64,000 nucleotides of DNA. Source: Ambrosia x helenae. Lineage: Eukaryota; Streptophyta; Magnoliopsida; Asterales; Asteraceae. The position numbers were made by a program, and so were the translations under genes. Below are positions 10,955-21,535 of the stretch, one piece after another. The notes below the pieces were generated by a model that made no database searches, was not told where the DNA came from, and worked only from the letters and a program-made list of their open reading frames with translations. Positions within the stretch are counted from its first letter, which is position 1, and every line of letters begins with the position of its first letter. The stretch is from assembly GCA_030844895.1 (NCBI GenBank), contig CM061229.1, positions 124,261,682 to 124,325,681 on the forward strand, in the 5' to 3' direction.

Positions 10955-11122
10955 TATATATATTCACACATGTAGTCAGATTGGTAAGAATCTAGTTTTT
11001 AGTACTTTGATTGGTGTTGCTACGAACATTGATTTCAAATATTCTAAGTCGATTAGATGTAGATTCTTAAACACCAAAAAAAAAAAAAAAATCTCTAGCT
11101 GATAAGTGATAATTAATCTCCC
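10955..11122. other. short AT-rich spacer
   Basis: Nothing is recognisable apart from an A-run at 11073-11088. It separates the Helitron from the LTR-like sequence that begins at 11123. Confidence 0.5.
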
Positions 11123-13104
11123 TGTAACACCCCAACCGATGGCGGAAACATCAAGGTGTCACGTACTGAAGATTGTTCAAAAGCTCATGATACTAAAGTA
11201 TAAATATTATTAAGTTCAAGATTCAAATGTCAAACAACAAAAATACAAAATACAACAAGTCTCAAAACAACTCATGAAATGTGTTTGTTTTATTTAACTA
11301 AGTTCGATGTCTATGTGATATCATCAAGCGTCTCCTGAAACATTTACAAAATAAAACATCAACAATAATATTGGTGAGTACACTTAGTTTTGTGTACATG
11401 TAGTATAAGTATAAAAATGTTTACAATTCATGAATCATTCAAGGCAATATGATAAACACGTAAGCACACAATGTGGGTCAAAATCAAACCTTTTATGATG
11501 ACAAAGAGTAAAGAATTAACATTGACCTAGGACTTCCCAAACACATAGGTACTTTCCACTAGGCGGGTTGTTAATCCAAATAGCGCTATCCATTGTTAAA
11601 GTTGGCTAGCTAACTTAATGACTTTGTATTGATTGCAAGTATACTACGTTTATGTTTAATCACAAGCACAAGGGTTCAAAGCATAACACGTGTATGAATT
11701 ATATGTAAAAACGTGTATGAATATGTGTAAGTGTAAGTTTCATATGTGTACATGTTTCACCAAAAAAGTCCAAGAAAACAAAAAGTGGATAAGTATACTC
11801 ATAGTTTGCGAAAGCGATCCAAATCCAACTTAAGCTGTCATGAGTTAAGGAATCGGGAATTCCCGAGGAATGCTATCTATAATGTTTAAGAATACTAATA
11901 AAGGAAATGTCTAAAAGTCTAAGGTGTCTAGGATTAGAAGGCATTAGGGCCTGCTAAGTCGATTTGGGGAATTAGGATTTTTGCGATAAACTCAATTGAT
12001 ATTATATTTGTTCATCAAAATAATATGATTAAAAATCTATGAATATGATATGGAATTTTAAATATTACCAATTGAATATTCAGATAAAAATATGTTTCGA
12101 ATAATTAAGACAAATAATAAATTTTTTTATAGTTGCAAATAATTACAGTAATTAATAATTATTGAACAAATATATGAGTTCCTCAAATGATTCATCAAAA
12201 TGATAATTATGACTTTCAACATATTTCTGTTATATAAGATAAATATTTATAAAAGAGATTTTGAATATTATAAATAAATAAATAATTCATTATGCCTAAT
12301 TAAACATAAATCAGACTAACAATAGAATATATGACCCAAAAATAATATTTTTATAAAAAACAAATACTTTCTAATGAAAAATGATCAAAATAAGTTTTCC
12401 ATATGTTTTCTCAATTTAGTTGTACTTAAAACCGATTTAATGAATTTAAATCAAGTTCAAATGATTAAAATAGATAGATAAATCAATAAAAATTAATCAA
12501 TCTGTTCAAAAAAATTTAAATATGGTTTCTGATGTTTAAAAATAATTTCCCAAAAATTTTGGGATTAAAATCATTTAAAATGAATTGTCAATCAATTAAT
12601 TATGATTAAAACAATTTAAATAAATAAAAATGCGAAAATAATTTATTTTCCAGAAAATAAAAATGTGATAATTTTCTTTAGGGTGTCAAAATGTTACACC
12701 TAATTTTTCATAATTTTTGGAGCAAAAAGAATTTATTATGAGTATTTTAAGTTATATATACATATATAAATAAATGAAATCAGACCTAAAAAAACAAAAC
12801 AAAACTGTGGGTTATAGGACTCGAACCCAAGTTTGGTGGGAACACACACACGCAACCACAGCACCACATGAAGTTTTGTTATTAAAATTTTAACCACAAT
12901 TGTATTTATATAATATCAAAACATCATCCTCTTCCCCAAATCTACCAAGAACCCTAACCCCTATTAGAATCTAATTGGCTCGATATTAACAATCGAAATT
13001 ATAGGGCTTTTAATATATACATAAATCTAGATGTAATGGCATCAATGTTAATGACTTACAATATGGAAACTGAGTCGAACAAACATGATTATCGGTCAAG
13101 CCAT
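11123..13104 (-). mobile_element. LTR-like sequence, first part (possible gypsy chromovirus LTR)
   Basis: Read on the minus strand it ends ...GGTTGGGGTGTTACA at 11123, a common end for Asteraceae chromovirus (Del/Tekay) LTRs. No protein-coding frame is present in 2 kb. The sequence is AT-rich and continues at 19277 after the CACTA insertion (identical 'cat' at the junctions). The 5' end and any internal region are not in the window: at 19670 it is cut by the X2 Copia insertion. The family assignment is from memory of LTR ends and is tentative. Confidence 0.4.
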
Positions 13105-13118
13105 CACTACTAGAAAAC

Positions 13119-13710
13119 TGGGCTATTGTCACCAAAAGTTGCTACCTAGAAAAATAGTAACAAATTTAGCAACCGATTTTACACCAAAATATTTTTTATA
13201 AGATAAGGTAACTAATCGGTTGCAAATTTTGACACGTTTATTTTTTGTGGTAAATTGGTGAGAAAAATAATAAGAAATAATTAAAAAATAATAATTTATA
13301 AAAAAAAACAACAAACCTATTGAATTGTGATCGCCTTAGCGGTAGCAAATTTAGGGACCTATTTCTTAAACCGTAATGCATATATATATGGTAGCTAATC
13401 AGTGGTAAATTTTGAAACTAAATTGCTACTATATTAGCCATGATAAAACTGGGCTATTGTCACCAAAATTTGCTACCTAGAAAAATGGTAGCAAATTTAG
13501 CAACCGATTTTACACCAAAATAAGTATTATAAGATAAGGTAACTAATCGGATGCAAATTTTGACACCGTTTATTTTTGGTGGTAAATTCGTGAGAAAAAT
13601 AATAAGAAAGAATTAAAAAATAATAATTTATAAAAAATACAACAAACCTATTGAATTGTGATAACTTTAGCGGTAGCAAATTTAGGGAACTATTTACTAC
13701 ACCAAAATAG
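13119..13710. repeat. tandemly duplicated left subterminal region of CACTA H
   Basis: About 260 bp starting at 'actgggctattgtcacc' (13117) is repeated starting near 13447, an offset of about 330 bp. The copies share the same order of words: gctacctagaaaaat, agcaaccgattttacacc and gataaggtaactaatcgg. From about 13694 a second kind of subterminal word appears (caccaaaatagg, ccacactttttt, to about 14040), which suggests a further CACTA-type end was inserted or shuffled in. Confidence 0.75.
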
Positions 13711-14083
13711 GCATACAACCACACTTTTTTCTAAAACTGACCTTTCAATAAATATGTGGCTAAATGTTATTAATCACATTTCCAAACCTTCTAGCCTATA
13801 TTTAGCCATACATTTTATTTATTTATGTGATCATTGTACACTAGTTCAAAACTTTTAGCCGCGCTTTAGAAAAAAAAATGTGACATTTTGTAACCATACT
13901 AGAAAAGTGTTGCCAAATTTGATCTATGGCCACAATATATATTTGATTTTTTTATTCATGTGACCAAAAACACATCTTTTGAAAACCTTTAGCCATACCT
14001 TACAAAAAAAATGTGTCATTTAGTAGCCACACTTAATAAAAGAAAAAAAAACTAGTAACTGTAAATATTTTATCATCAATTAG

Positions 14084-14985
14084 ATCCAATGATGGTCAAT
14101 TGGATCCAATGATGGCCAGTTAGGCCCAAAGACGGTCAATTAGATTCAATCATTGTCACTTCGACTTAATGAAGGTCATTTAGACCCAATTATGGTCAAT
14201 TAGACCCGATGATGGTCAATTAGGCCCGTTGATGGTCAATTAGAACCAATGATCGTCAATTAGATCCAATGATGGTTAATTACACCAATGATGGTCAGTT
14301 GGATCCAATGATGGTCAGCTAGGCCCAATGATGGGTAATTACACCACTGATGGTCAGTTGGATCCGGTGATGGGCAGTTAGGCCCAATGATGGTCAGTTA
14401 GATTCAACGATGGCCAGTTACACCTAATGATGACTAATTAGATCCAATGATGGTCGGTTAGGACCAGTGATGGTCAGGTAGATCCAATCATTGTCACTTA
14501 TACCCAATGATGGTCATTTAGACCCGATAATGGTCAATTAGGCCCAATGATGGTCAATTAGAACAAACGATTGTCAATTAGATCCAATGATGGTCAATTA
14601 GATCCAATGATTGTTAATTAGAACCAATAACCATCAATTAGATCCAATGATGGTCAATTAGATCCAATGATGGTCAGCTAGGTCCAATGATGGTCAGTTA
14701 GATCCAATCGTTGTCACTTAGAGCTAATGATGGTAATTTACACCAAATGATGTTAAATTAGACCCGATGACGGTCAATAGGCACAACGATGGTCAATTAG
14801 AACCAATGATCATCAATTAGATCCAACTATGGTCAATTAGATCCAATGGTCGTTAATTAAACCAATAATGGCCAGTAAGCTCAATGATGGTTATTACATC
14901 CAACGATGGTCAGTTATGCCCAATGATGGTTAGCTAGACCTAATAATTGTCACTTAGACCCAATGATGGTCAATTAGTTAGATAT
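14084..14985. repeat. minisatellite, ~20-bp unit, about 45 copies
   Basis: The unit GATCCAATGATGGTCAATTA and variants (GGCCC, GACCC, GATTC; TCAGTTA, TCAATTA, TCACTTA) repeat for 0.9 kb with no interruption. The core ATGATGGTCA.TTA is the most conserved part. It lies wholly inside CACTA H. Confidence 0.93.
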
Positions 14986-14999
14986 TTATAGATACACAT

Positions 15000-16584
15000 A
15001 ACAAAAATTTATCCAAATGAACTAACATAAAGTTATTATATGTAAATACGTCACGTATTTGCTATTGAAATGATCAAATGTGAAATCGGCGTGAGAAACG
15101 GCCAAAAACACAACATTTGGGACACGCGGAAAGGAACTGATGTCGGAATCGAACGCCATGATGCGTGCTTTTAACCAATATCGTACTTTTGGAATAATTA
15201 TTTACTATAAATAATGTTAATTATTGAGTTTCGAAAGTTAACGAATTGTCTAAACGGAGGAAAACGTGAGCAAATTAAATTCCGTGATTTAACCGCGTGT
15301 GTCGAACGCACGTGTCTGACAACGAAAATAATATGTATTTGGATCGGTTTAGTTATGTTTTTAAATTCTAGTAATACCGATTGGTTTTCTGATTATTTAC
15401 CAAACTAAATAACTAAACCGAGGCACGATATGTTTTAAACAGGTTCGTGCACGCGGTATGCTCCAACTCTAACCGTAAGTATAAATTCTTTATCTTCTCC
15501 TCCCTTACTTTTTCTTGGCAGCCACCAACCAAAACCCTAACTCTCTACCCTCCCCTCTCTCTAACCCGATCTCACTCTCTCTCTCTCTCTACACCCTCTT
15601 TCGGCCCTTATCTTCCTATCTTGATGGCAACAACAGTTTTAAGCCCGAAAATGGGCAATGACGTGGGCAGCAACGGCCGGCTGGGGTACGGGGTCGCACA
15701 GATGAGGGTGGTCTTGTCGGATCGTTGGTAGGGATACTGTGGTGGTTCTCGGTGAAGATTCGGGTAGTGGGTGTGGGTGATGGTACAAAGGTGGTCCGAT
15801 TTGTTGGGTTGCTCACTATGATGGTTAATCGATGGTGGTAGGGCTCCAGGTTGACGGTGGTTCGAGGAGGTGGACCGGTTGTTTGGGTGGCTTTCGGGGG
15901 TTGGTGATGGCGTCCGATGGTAGTCTTGTGGTTGTCAGACGATGGTGGTGACGGGTTGGGTGCTATGGCAGGCTTATATAGGTTGTGGTGGTCCGGTACA
16001 GGGGTGGCTCGGTTCGGTTTTGGCTGTGGTCAAACAATCAAGTTTTTTAGGTACCTTGATTTTATATATATTTTGAAGTGCATGTTTGAAGTGCCAGGTA
16101 TATATATTTTGTATAAATATTTAGATATCTTACTTTTCCAACCATTATAAGGAGTTATAGTCATCTAATGTTAGCACCCACTGACTCAAAGTTCAGTTTT
16201 TTAGGTACATTGATTTTATATGCAATTTAAAACCTGCTAAATATAAGTAAGGCAGTAGAATTGAAGTTGAATTTTCAATTGGATGTTAGCATTCACATGC
16301 TCACTGTTAGGAAATATATCAGATAACTTGAATTTTGTTAGCACTGACATGCTTCCCCCATTCAATCTAGAACCGATTGAGTAGAATTGAGGTTGAACTT
16401 TACTCGGTCTCATTGTTTTGAAGTGCAGATAGAGTGAATTTTGTACACCATGCCCCTGCATTCATGCTTCTTACTATTGAAACGTCGATATTATCCTTAA
16501 CAATTACGACTTTGTTTACTTGCATGACTTCTATGTTCAAGTCTAATGCTGCTATAAACAATATTTTTTGTGCCACATGTATGC
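15000..16584 (+). other. internal region of CACTA H with gene-like CT-rich leader
   Basis: At 15470-15625 a CT-rich, leader-like tract (aaccctaactctctaccct... with a CT microsatellite) leads to an ATG at 15624. That frame runs about 36 codons before stopping, and the GT-rich DNA after it has no domain I recognise. It may be a captured 5' end of a host gene or a promoter. The rest of the stretch shows nothing recognisable. Confidence 0.3.
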
Positions 16585-16620
16585 TAAATTCCCGCCGCAC
16601 TGCACGGGAGGAATTACTAG
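16585..16620 (+). mobile_element. Helitron 3' terminus (first) inside CACTA H
   Basis: A GC-rich hairpin, cccgccgcactgcacggg (16591-16608), is followed by a short AT spacer and CTAG at 16617-16620, then T. This is the 3' signature of Helitrons and resembles the terminus at 7938. The 5' end was not located. Confidence 0.5.
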
Positions 16621-17990
16621 TTTGTATTAAAAGACATGACTGTTGAGAAGCACATTCTTTCCACTTAGGATTTTATAGTTTTGATAAGCATTAATGATGA
16701 AAATGTTTATTTTTTATGTTCCGTAGATTAGTTTTGTAGATTTTATGAACTTATTAACTACTTTACGAAATCGTCACGGCGTCAAGCAAAAAAAAAAATC
16801 CAAGTATTACTAATGTTGATATCGGCAACTTATGTAGAGAACTAACCTAAAGCTTTTGTTCTTTGATGCATCAGGTAAGTAATCCCTTTCGTTATACTTT
16901 TATAATTTTATTAGTTATAATAAAATTTTCTTTTTTCCTAATCCGGTTGCATTTGTTCATTTTGTAACATATTGTAAGGTGTTGGAAGAAAATGCCTTTG
17001 CTGATTGTGTATCTCATGTTTGGTATTCTTTTTGCTGTTTGATCATAGACCTTGCTTGTTGAAATCAAAGATAGTCTCCAATAAGCATGTTGAAATCATC
17101 AAAAAAAAAAGAAAAAAAACTTAGCTGCAGCACCACAACCATTGCGGAGATGTTTAATCCCAATAATATTTCCACAACTAAACTAACAATTACACAAAGC
17201 GAGCCAATTGTTTCAATCACATATATGGTTCTTTACTGATAATAGATAGGTCATATGCAGCCTGGTCATTATGTTAGTATTATTCTGCCATGTGGGCGCT
17301 TTCGCTATGAAAGGATGCATAATAGAGGTTGTGGCGAGCAGAAAACAACATACATGTGAGCGTTTTCCATTGTAAACATTAGGTAATACTTCTTATTAAT
17401 GTAATATTCTTTAGTTTTTCATAACGTATCTCCACAATATTTCTACATATTTCATCTCAATCTGTTTGTTACCAAACGCAAACAGAGCATGTAACATTTC
17501 AACCATTTTTTCTTTCTGTTTGTGGCTACCCTCATGTAACATTCTAACCATTTTTTCTTTCTGTTTTAATTGTTGTGTGTTTATTTAGTGTTGTCTGTTA
17601 TTTGTGATATGTCTATTGCTTAGAAACATGGATACTCATACCCAATGACAGTTGAGGTTTGAAACACCCAACTACAACAAAATATCAACATGCATCTATA
17701 AGACGATAGCTAATCCAGACACTGGTAACTTCTAATATTTAGGAAATACTCATATGGTTTGTTCAATTGTAGTTCATGCATTTATATATATGACTTTTCA
17801 CACAGGAAATGCATATTGTTAAGCAAACTGACCTGTTTACCAATCATGTATACCTTTTGTTTACAAATTCTAAGCCCCGCATTTCCATTTTGTGACAATC
17901 TCATTAGTATAAAATGTTGTCTCTTATTTGTATAACTTTGATTTAGCGAACATTTGTGCAATAGTTTTTTTCCCGACCAACTAAGCTGAA

Positions 17991-18019
17991 GGCGCAACGC
18001 GCCGTATTGACACAACTAG
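17991..18019 (+). mobile_element. Helitron 3' terminus (second) inside CACTA H
   Basis: The perfect hairpin ggcgc-aac-gcgcc (17991-18003) is followed by 12 bases and CTAG at 18016-18019, then T. The 5' end was not located; the element may lie between about 16.6 and 18.0 kb. Confidence 0.5.
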
Positions 18020-18288
18020 TTACTTATTACTTATAAATATATTTCGTCTTTAGTGTATTGAGAATGTTTAGGAATTTCTTATCGAGTTGATTAGACAATC
18101 TTTGCTGATTGTTTAAGTAAAATTTTATTCTTAGTAATAGTATTTAAATATAGCAGAACATGTTAGTTGCCTTATAGCACTAGAATTGTAACTCACAATT
18201 TGATTATGTTATTGTGCAACTCACTTGACCCGTTATTAGTTTTTGTTAAATTCCAGCTTCTTGATTCTATTAATTGCTTGTTTTGTAG

Positions 18289-18429
18289 ATTGAAAAGTTG
18301 AACCTGGTTATCAAAGAGCTTGTTAAGGAAAAAGATGAAGATAAAGAAAGGTTTGGAGGAATTATTGCGGGCTTGGTGGCTGAAAAAGAAAAAGATAATG
18401 CGGATAAAGAGGAATTATTGCGGGCTTGA
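18289..18429 (+). pseudogene. coiled-coil terminal exon, CACTA-transposase-like
   Basis: After a TTTGTAG acceptor, 46 codons and a stop encode a charged amphipathic helix (KLNLVIKELVKEKDEDKERF...). CACTA transposases of this type often end in such a coiled coil, and the position, close to the right terminus, fits the last exon. No upstream transposase exons are visible. The family call is inference. Confidence 0.4.
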
Positions 18430-18679
18430 AGCTCTGTTAACAGCTACGCGTCGAAAATAGGCTATAAACACTTAGACATGAATGTTTTGAAGTTTTTCAG
18501 GGATAATTTCGGTTAGTGGATGTTTTAGTTGGTGTTTCTATTAGAGTCTTTTATATGATTTTAGAATTGGAAAGACTGTAACAAATTTGTTTTATATAAT
18601 TTGAGATTTTTTATTATTTGACTGTTTTATATAATATAGTTTTCTTGAAATGTATTTGAATTAAAAAAACAAAAAAACC

Positions 18680-19276
18680 TGTAGCAAAGCTAAATGGTAG
18701 TAAATTTTCAATGAAAGTGGTGGCTAAATGGTAGCAAATTTTCAATGAAAGTGATGGTTAAATGGTAGCAAATTTTAATTGAAAGTGGTGGCTAAATAGT
18801 TGCAAATTTTCAATAAAAGTGGTGGCTAAATGGTAACAAATTTTCAATGAAAGTGATGGTTAAATGGTAACAAATTTTTAATGAAAGTAGTGGCTAAATG
18901 GTAATAATTTCTCAATGAAAGCGGTGACTAAATGGTTGCAGTCTAAATGGTATCAAAATGGTTACAAAAAAAGGGTGTAAATTTTCAATAAAAATGGTGT
19001 CTAAATGGTGGCAATATTGGTGGCTAAATGATACCAAAACGGTAGCAAATGACCTTACTAAAATATTGTAGGAGCGGTGGCAAATATTTTAACCGTTTTC
19101 GTGGTGACAAAAATATGGTAGCAAAATATAAAAGTAGTAGCTATTTGGTGACATTAGGGCAACAGAGACGTGTGTTTTTGCTACCGCATTCTCGGTTGCA
19201 AAATGGTGGCTACAGAGCAATTGCTACCGTTATGTAACCGAAAATGTGGTGACAAAAGCCTAATTTTCTAGTAGTG
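18680..19276. repeat. right subterminal repeats of CACTA H
   Basis: A unit of about 37 bp, 'ggtggctaaatggtagcaaa' followed by ttttcaatgaaagt, repeats about eight times at 18690-18995, then breaks down towards the terminus at 19276. The same GGTAGCAAAT word marks the left end, in inverse order. Confidence 0.85.
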
Positions 19277-19670
19277 CATTGATCCAATATGTCGAGTTTC
19301 CTGCTCACATTTGGATTAATATGATGGTGGGTTACGACTCGGTAAAGGTTGGGAACGAAGGGAATTGATTAATTTATACAAAACTTGTTCAAAACGGACC
19401 TTAATCCACACTTTAAAGTTCCGGTCTGTTACGTTTAATTCCATAATTGAAACCCATTAAATCATGTATTTAAGATCGATTTTATGGTGGAAAAACGTTT
19501 TCATCCTGAGGGGTAACGTACAGGGACCAAGTTGAAGTATTTAACAGCACTAGTGTGACCAGTTAAGGTTCGCTGGAGCCTCGCTGGTGTTTGCTGGATC
19601 CGGCAAAGATTCAACTGGAAAACAAACTGCACAGAGAGGGAACTTGGTTTCCAAATTTCAAGTTTCATAT
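19277..19670 (-). mobile_element. LTR-like sequence, second part
   Basis: This continues the sequence interrupted at 13104 by CACTA H. No gene is present. It ends where the X2 LTR begins; catat (19666-19670) is the presumed X2 target sequence, and its partner would lie outside the window. Confidence 0.4.
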
Positions 19671-20178
19671 TGTAGGATCGTTTTATCCCAAAGAACACAA
19701 GATATCACACGTGTATTGATGAATCAGCTGCGGAAACCCTAATTAACGTGCAAAATGAAATCAATCGTAATCAGAACATGTTAAAGTTCATTTTCAAAAC
19801 GTTTTCATTAATTATATACAAAGTTATAACAATTACAATGCAAAATTAATGAAAACAGACACTTTCCAGAACATTCCTAAACACACACACACACAAACAC
19901 CTACTCAAATGACCAAGTATTACAAACTGAAAACACATCAAAACTATATATAGAATTTCCCATTCGACCTTGCACGGGTTCGAATGAGTTCATTCAAACC
20001 TTCGAAGTCCCGAACCAATAATAAACATTAAGATAATCTTCTTTCGACCTTCATTCGACCTCCAAGAATTCCCTTCAACCTCTCGATTACTCGAACCAGT
20101 TTATGAATCATCCCAAACTTGTAAATTTCGCCAATATTATATGAATCCGAAAGTGACAGACACAATAATGCATCTACA
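19671..20178 (-). mobile_element. 3' LTR of Copia element X2
   Basis: On the minus strand the LTR starts TGTAGATGCATTATTG at 20178, straight after a CGAGGGAGTT polypurine tract (20179-20188). It ends ...AACGATCCTACA at 19671, 508 bp. A TATA tract lies at about 19946-19952. It shares both ends, and the CATTCGACC / GGTCGAATG words, with the X1 LTR at 48649-49141, though the two have diverged strongly in between. Confidence 0.82.
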
Positions 20179-20212
20179 AACTCCCTCGTGTCTGTTGCTC
20201 GGATTCTTTGGT

Positions 20213-21382
20213 CTATTTCTTCTTTAAAACAACCTTAACCTTCTTCTTCATGCCCGTTCCTTCAACATTCGACGGACGTTTCTTCAATTCAGCTCTCAGC
20301 TTCATCGTTTTCCAAAACAGAATTTTATAATCACAACCTGCATAAACTCCGAATGCAAAACAAAATATAGCAACCTTCTGAAATTTCCAAGCTTGCTTAA
20401 GATTAGGCACATCAAAATGAATCTGGTTATAATACATCGCATTGATATCTTCTTTTGAGCAATTTATAAACCACATAGGATCGAACATGCGTATTTTCTT
20501 GCACATCAGCTTTGGATTCTTGTCATGTAAAACAATCACATCTTCACCAGTCCTCCAATCATAGTACCAGAATGCAAAGTCCTTGCTGAAATTCTGTTGA
20601 ATCGGTATCAAAGGAATCCTTTTCAAGCAAGTAGGTGGTTTGTATTTCAGAGTCACGTAAGGTAGATTGTTCTTCAGATCAATCTTCTTATGAACAATCC
20701 ATTTCGGATACTACGCTTTGAACATATCCCACTTCGTATGACTCTCATGTGTCATCTTCTCAACCATATAATGAAGTATATTTAAACTCTCCACACCACC
20801 CAACTGATGTCTACATATATCTCTCACAACCCAATATGGGAGAGTTTTTATGTCATGAAAGTGTCCAAAATAGATAACACATTTCTCCCATTTTATACCA
20901 ATACACCTCAACTGTGGAAACCACTTCCATGCCAACACTCTACCTTTGAACATACTGTAGTGATATTTGTAAAATTCACCTTGAATCGCCGGCACGGGAC
21001 GTTTATCAGTCTCTTCTCGCAATTTCATCAGATAAGCTTTCAAGGCATCAGATTGCTTAAACACGTTCTCTTTCTCCGTTTCATCTTCAAACACTTCGTC
21101 TATCACTTTCTTCCCTCTTTCTTTAGCAATCTTTTCAGCTTCCTTAAAGATTTCATCATCAACGACTGGAATGCTGGTTTTATCTTTCATGTTATAGTAC
21201 TCCGTGTATTCTTCATGAGATATATCTTATATTTCTACCTCATTGAAGTTGCTTGTGTTCATGTCATTAAAGTTATTACCCGGTTCAACAACTGGAATGT
21301 TAGGAATCTCTTGTTTCTTCAATAACTCATCCAGAGATATTCCAGCTTGCTACGCAATACCTTCAAGTATTTCCTTAGTAAC
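20213..21382 (-). pseudogene. env-like ORF of X2, 3' half
   Basis: This is the C-terminal half of the ORF that follows pol in this Copia family. Two long frames (21190-20711 and 20656-20213) read as one protein broken by a stop at about 20709 and by another at about 21349. Recognisable blocks shared with the X1 copy (49155-50897) are FHDIKTLPYWVVRDICRH, TLKYKPPT.LKRIPL.PIQQ, WYYDWRT.E and FDPMW.INCS.EDI. The first base, 21382, is a junction: the missing first half is at 45562-47739, on the far side of gypsy element D, with the 5-bp duplication gtaac at both junctions. The protein's function is unknown; 'env-like' refers only to its place after pol in Sirevirus-type elements. Confidence 0.8.
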
Positions 21383-21535
21383 TGTTGAGGGTGAAAATCC
21401 TCAGCATGATTTTACTTCACATCCCTAATGTACCATCCCCAGGATGTTGAAGAACTTATCTGACTTCAGGATGTAACGGTGTTTCAGCATGTGCACATCC
21501 TGAGAATGAACTAACGAGTTGACTCTCCTATGTAT
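21383..21535 (+). mobile_element. 5' LTR fragment of element D
   Basis: It matches 36819-36971 up to 'cctatgtatgattg', then jumps directly into the middle of a Copia gag. A deletion therefore removed the rest of this LTR, D's 5' internal region and the 5' end of Copia E. Confidence 0.85.

Larger units (their letters stand above)
13105..19276. mobile_element. CACTA transposon H, complete ends, 6.2 kb
   Basis: The left terminus, CACTACTAGAAAACTGGGCT, and the right terminus (inverse, CACTACTAGAAAATTAGGCT) pair over about 30 bp with three mismatches. The element is flanked by the 3-bp target duplication cat (13102-13104 and 19277-19279). Both ends carry many copies of a GGTAGCAAAT(TT) word. Only a short coiled-coil exon (18289-18429) remains of possible coding content and no catalytic transposase was found, so it is non-autonomous. 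Two Helitron 3' ends and a minisatellite lie inside. Confidence 0.88.

Noticed and set aside
12805..12855. A possible tRNA remnant, because of a B-box-like 'ggactcgaaccc' on the complementary strand
   Set aside because: No cloverleaf could be built around it; it is probably part of the LTR-like sequence.
13129..13724. Small minus-strand frames of phenylalanine/tyrosine-rich sequence
   Set aside because: They arise from the AT-rich, tandemly duplicated CACTA subterminal repeats.
14084..14985. CRISPR-like array
   Set aside because: The repeats are contiguous without unique spacers, in a plant nuclear context; it is a minisatellite.
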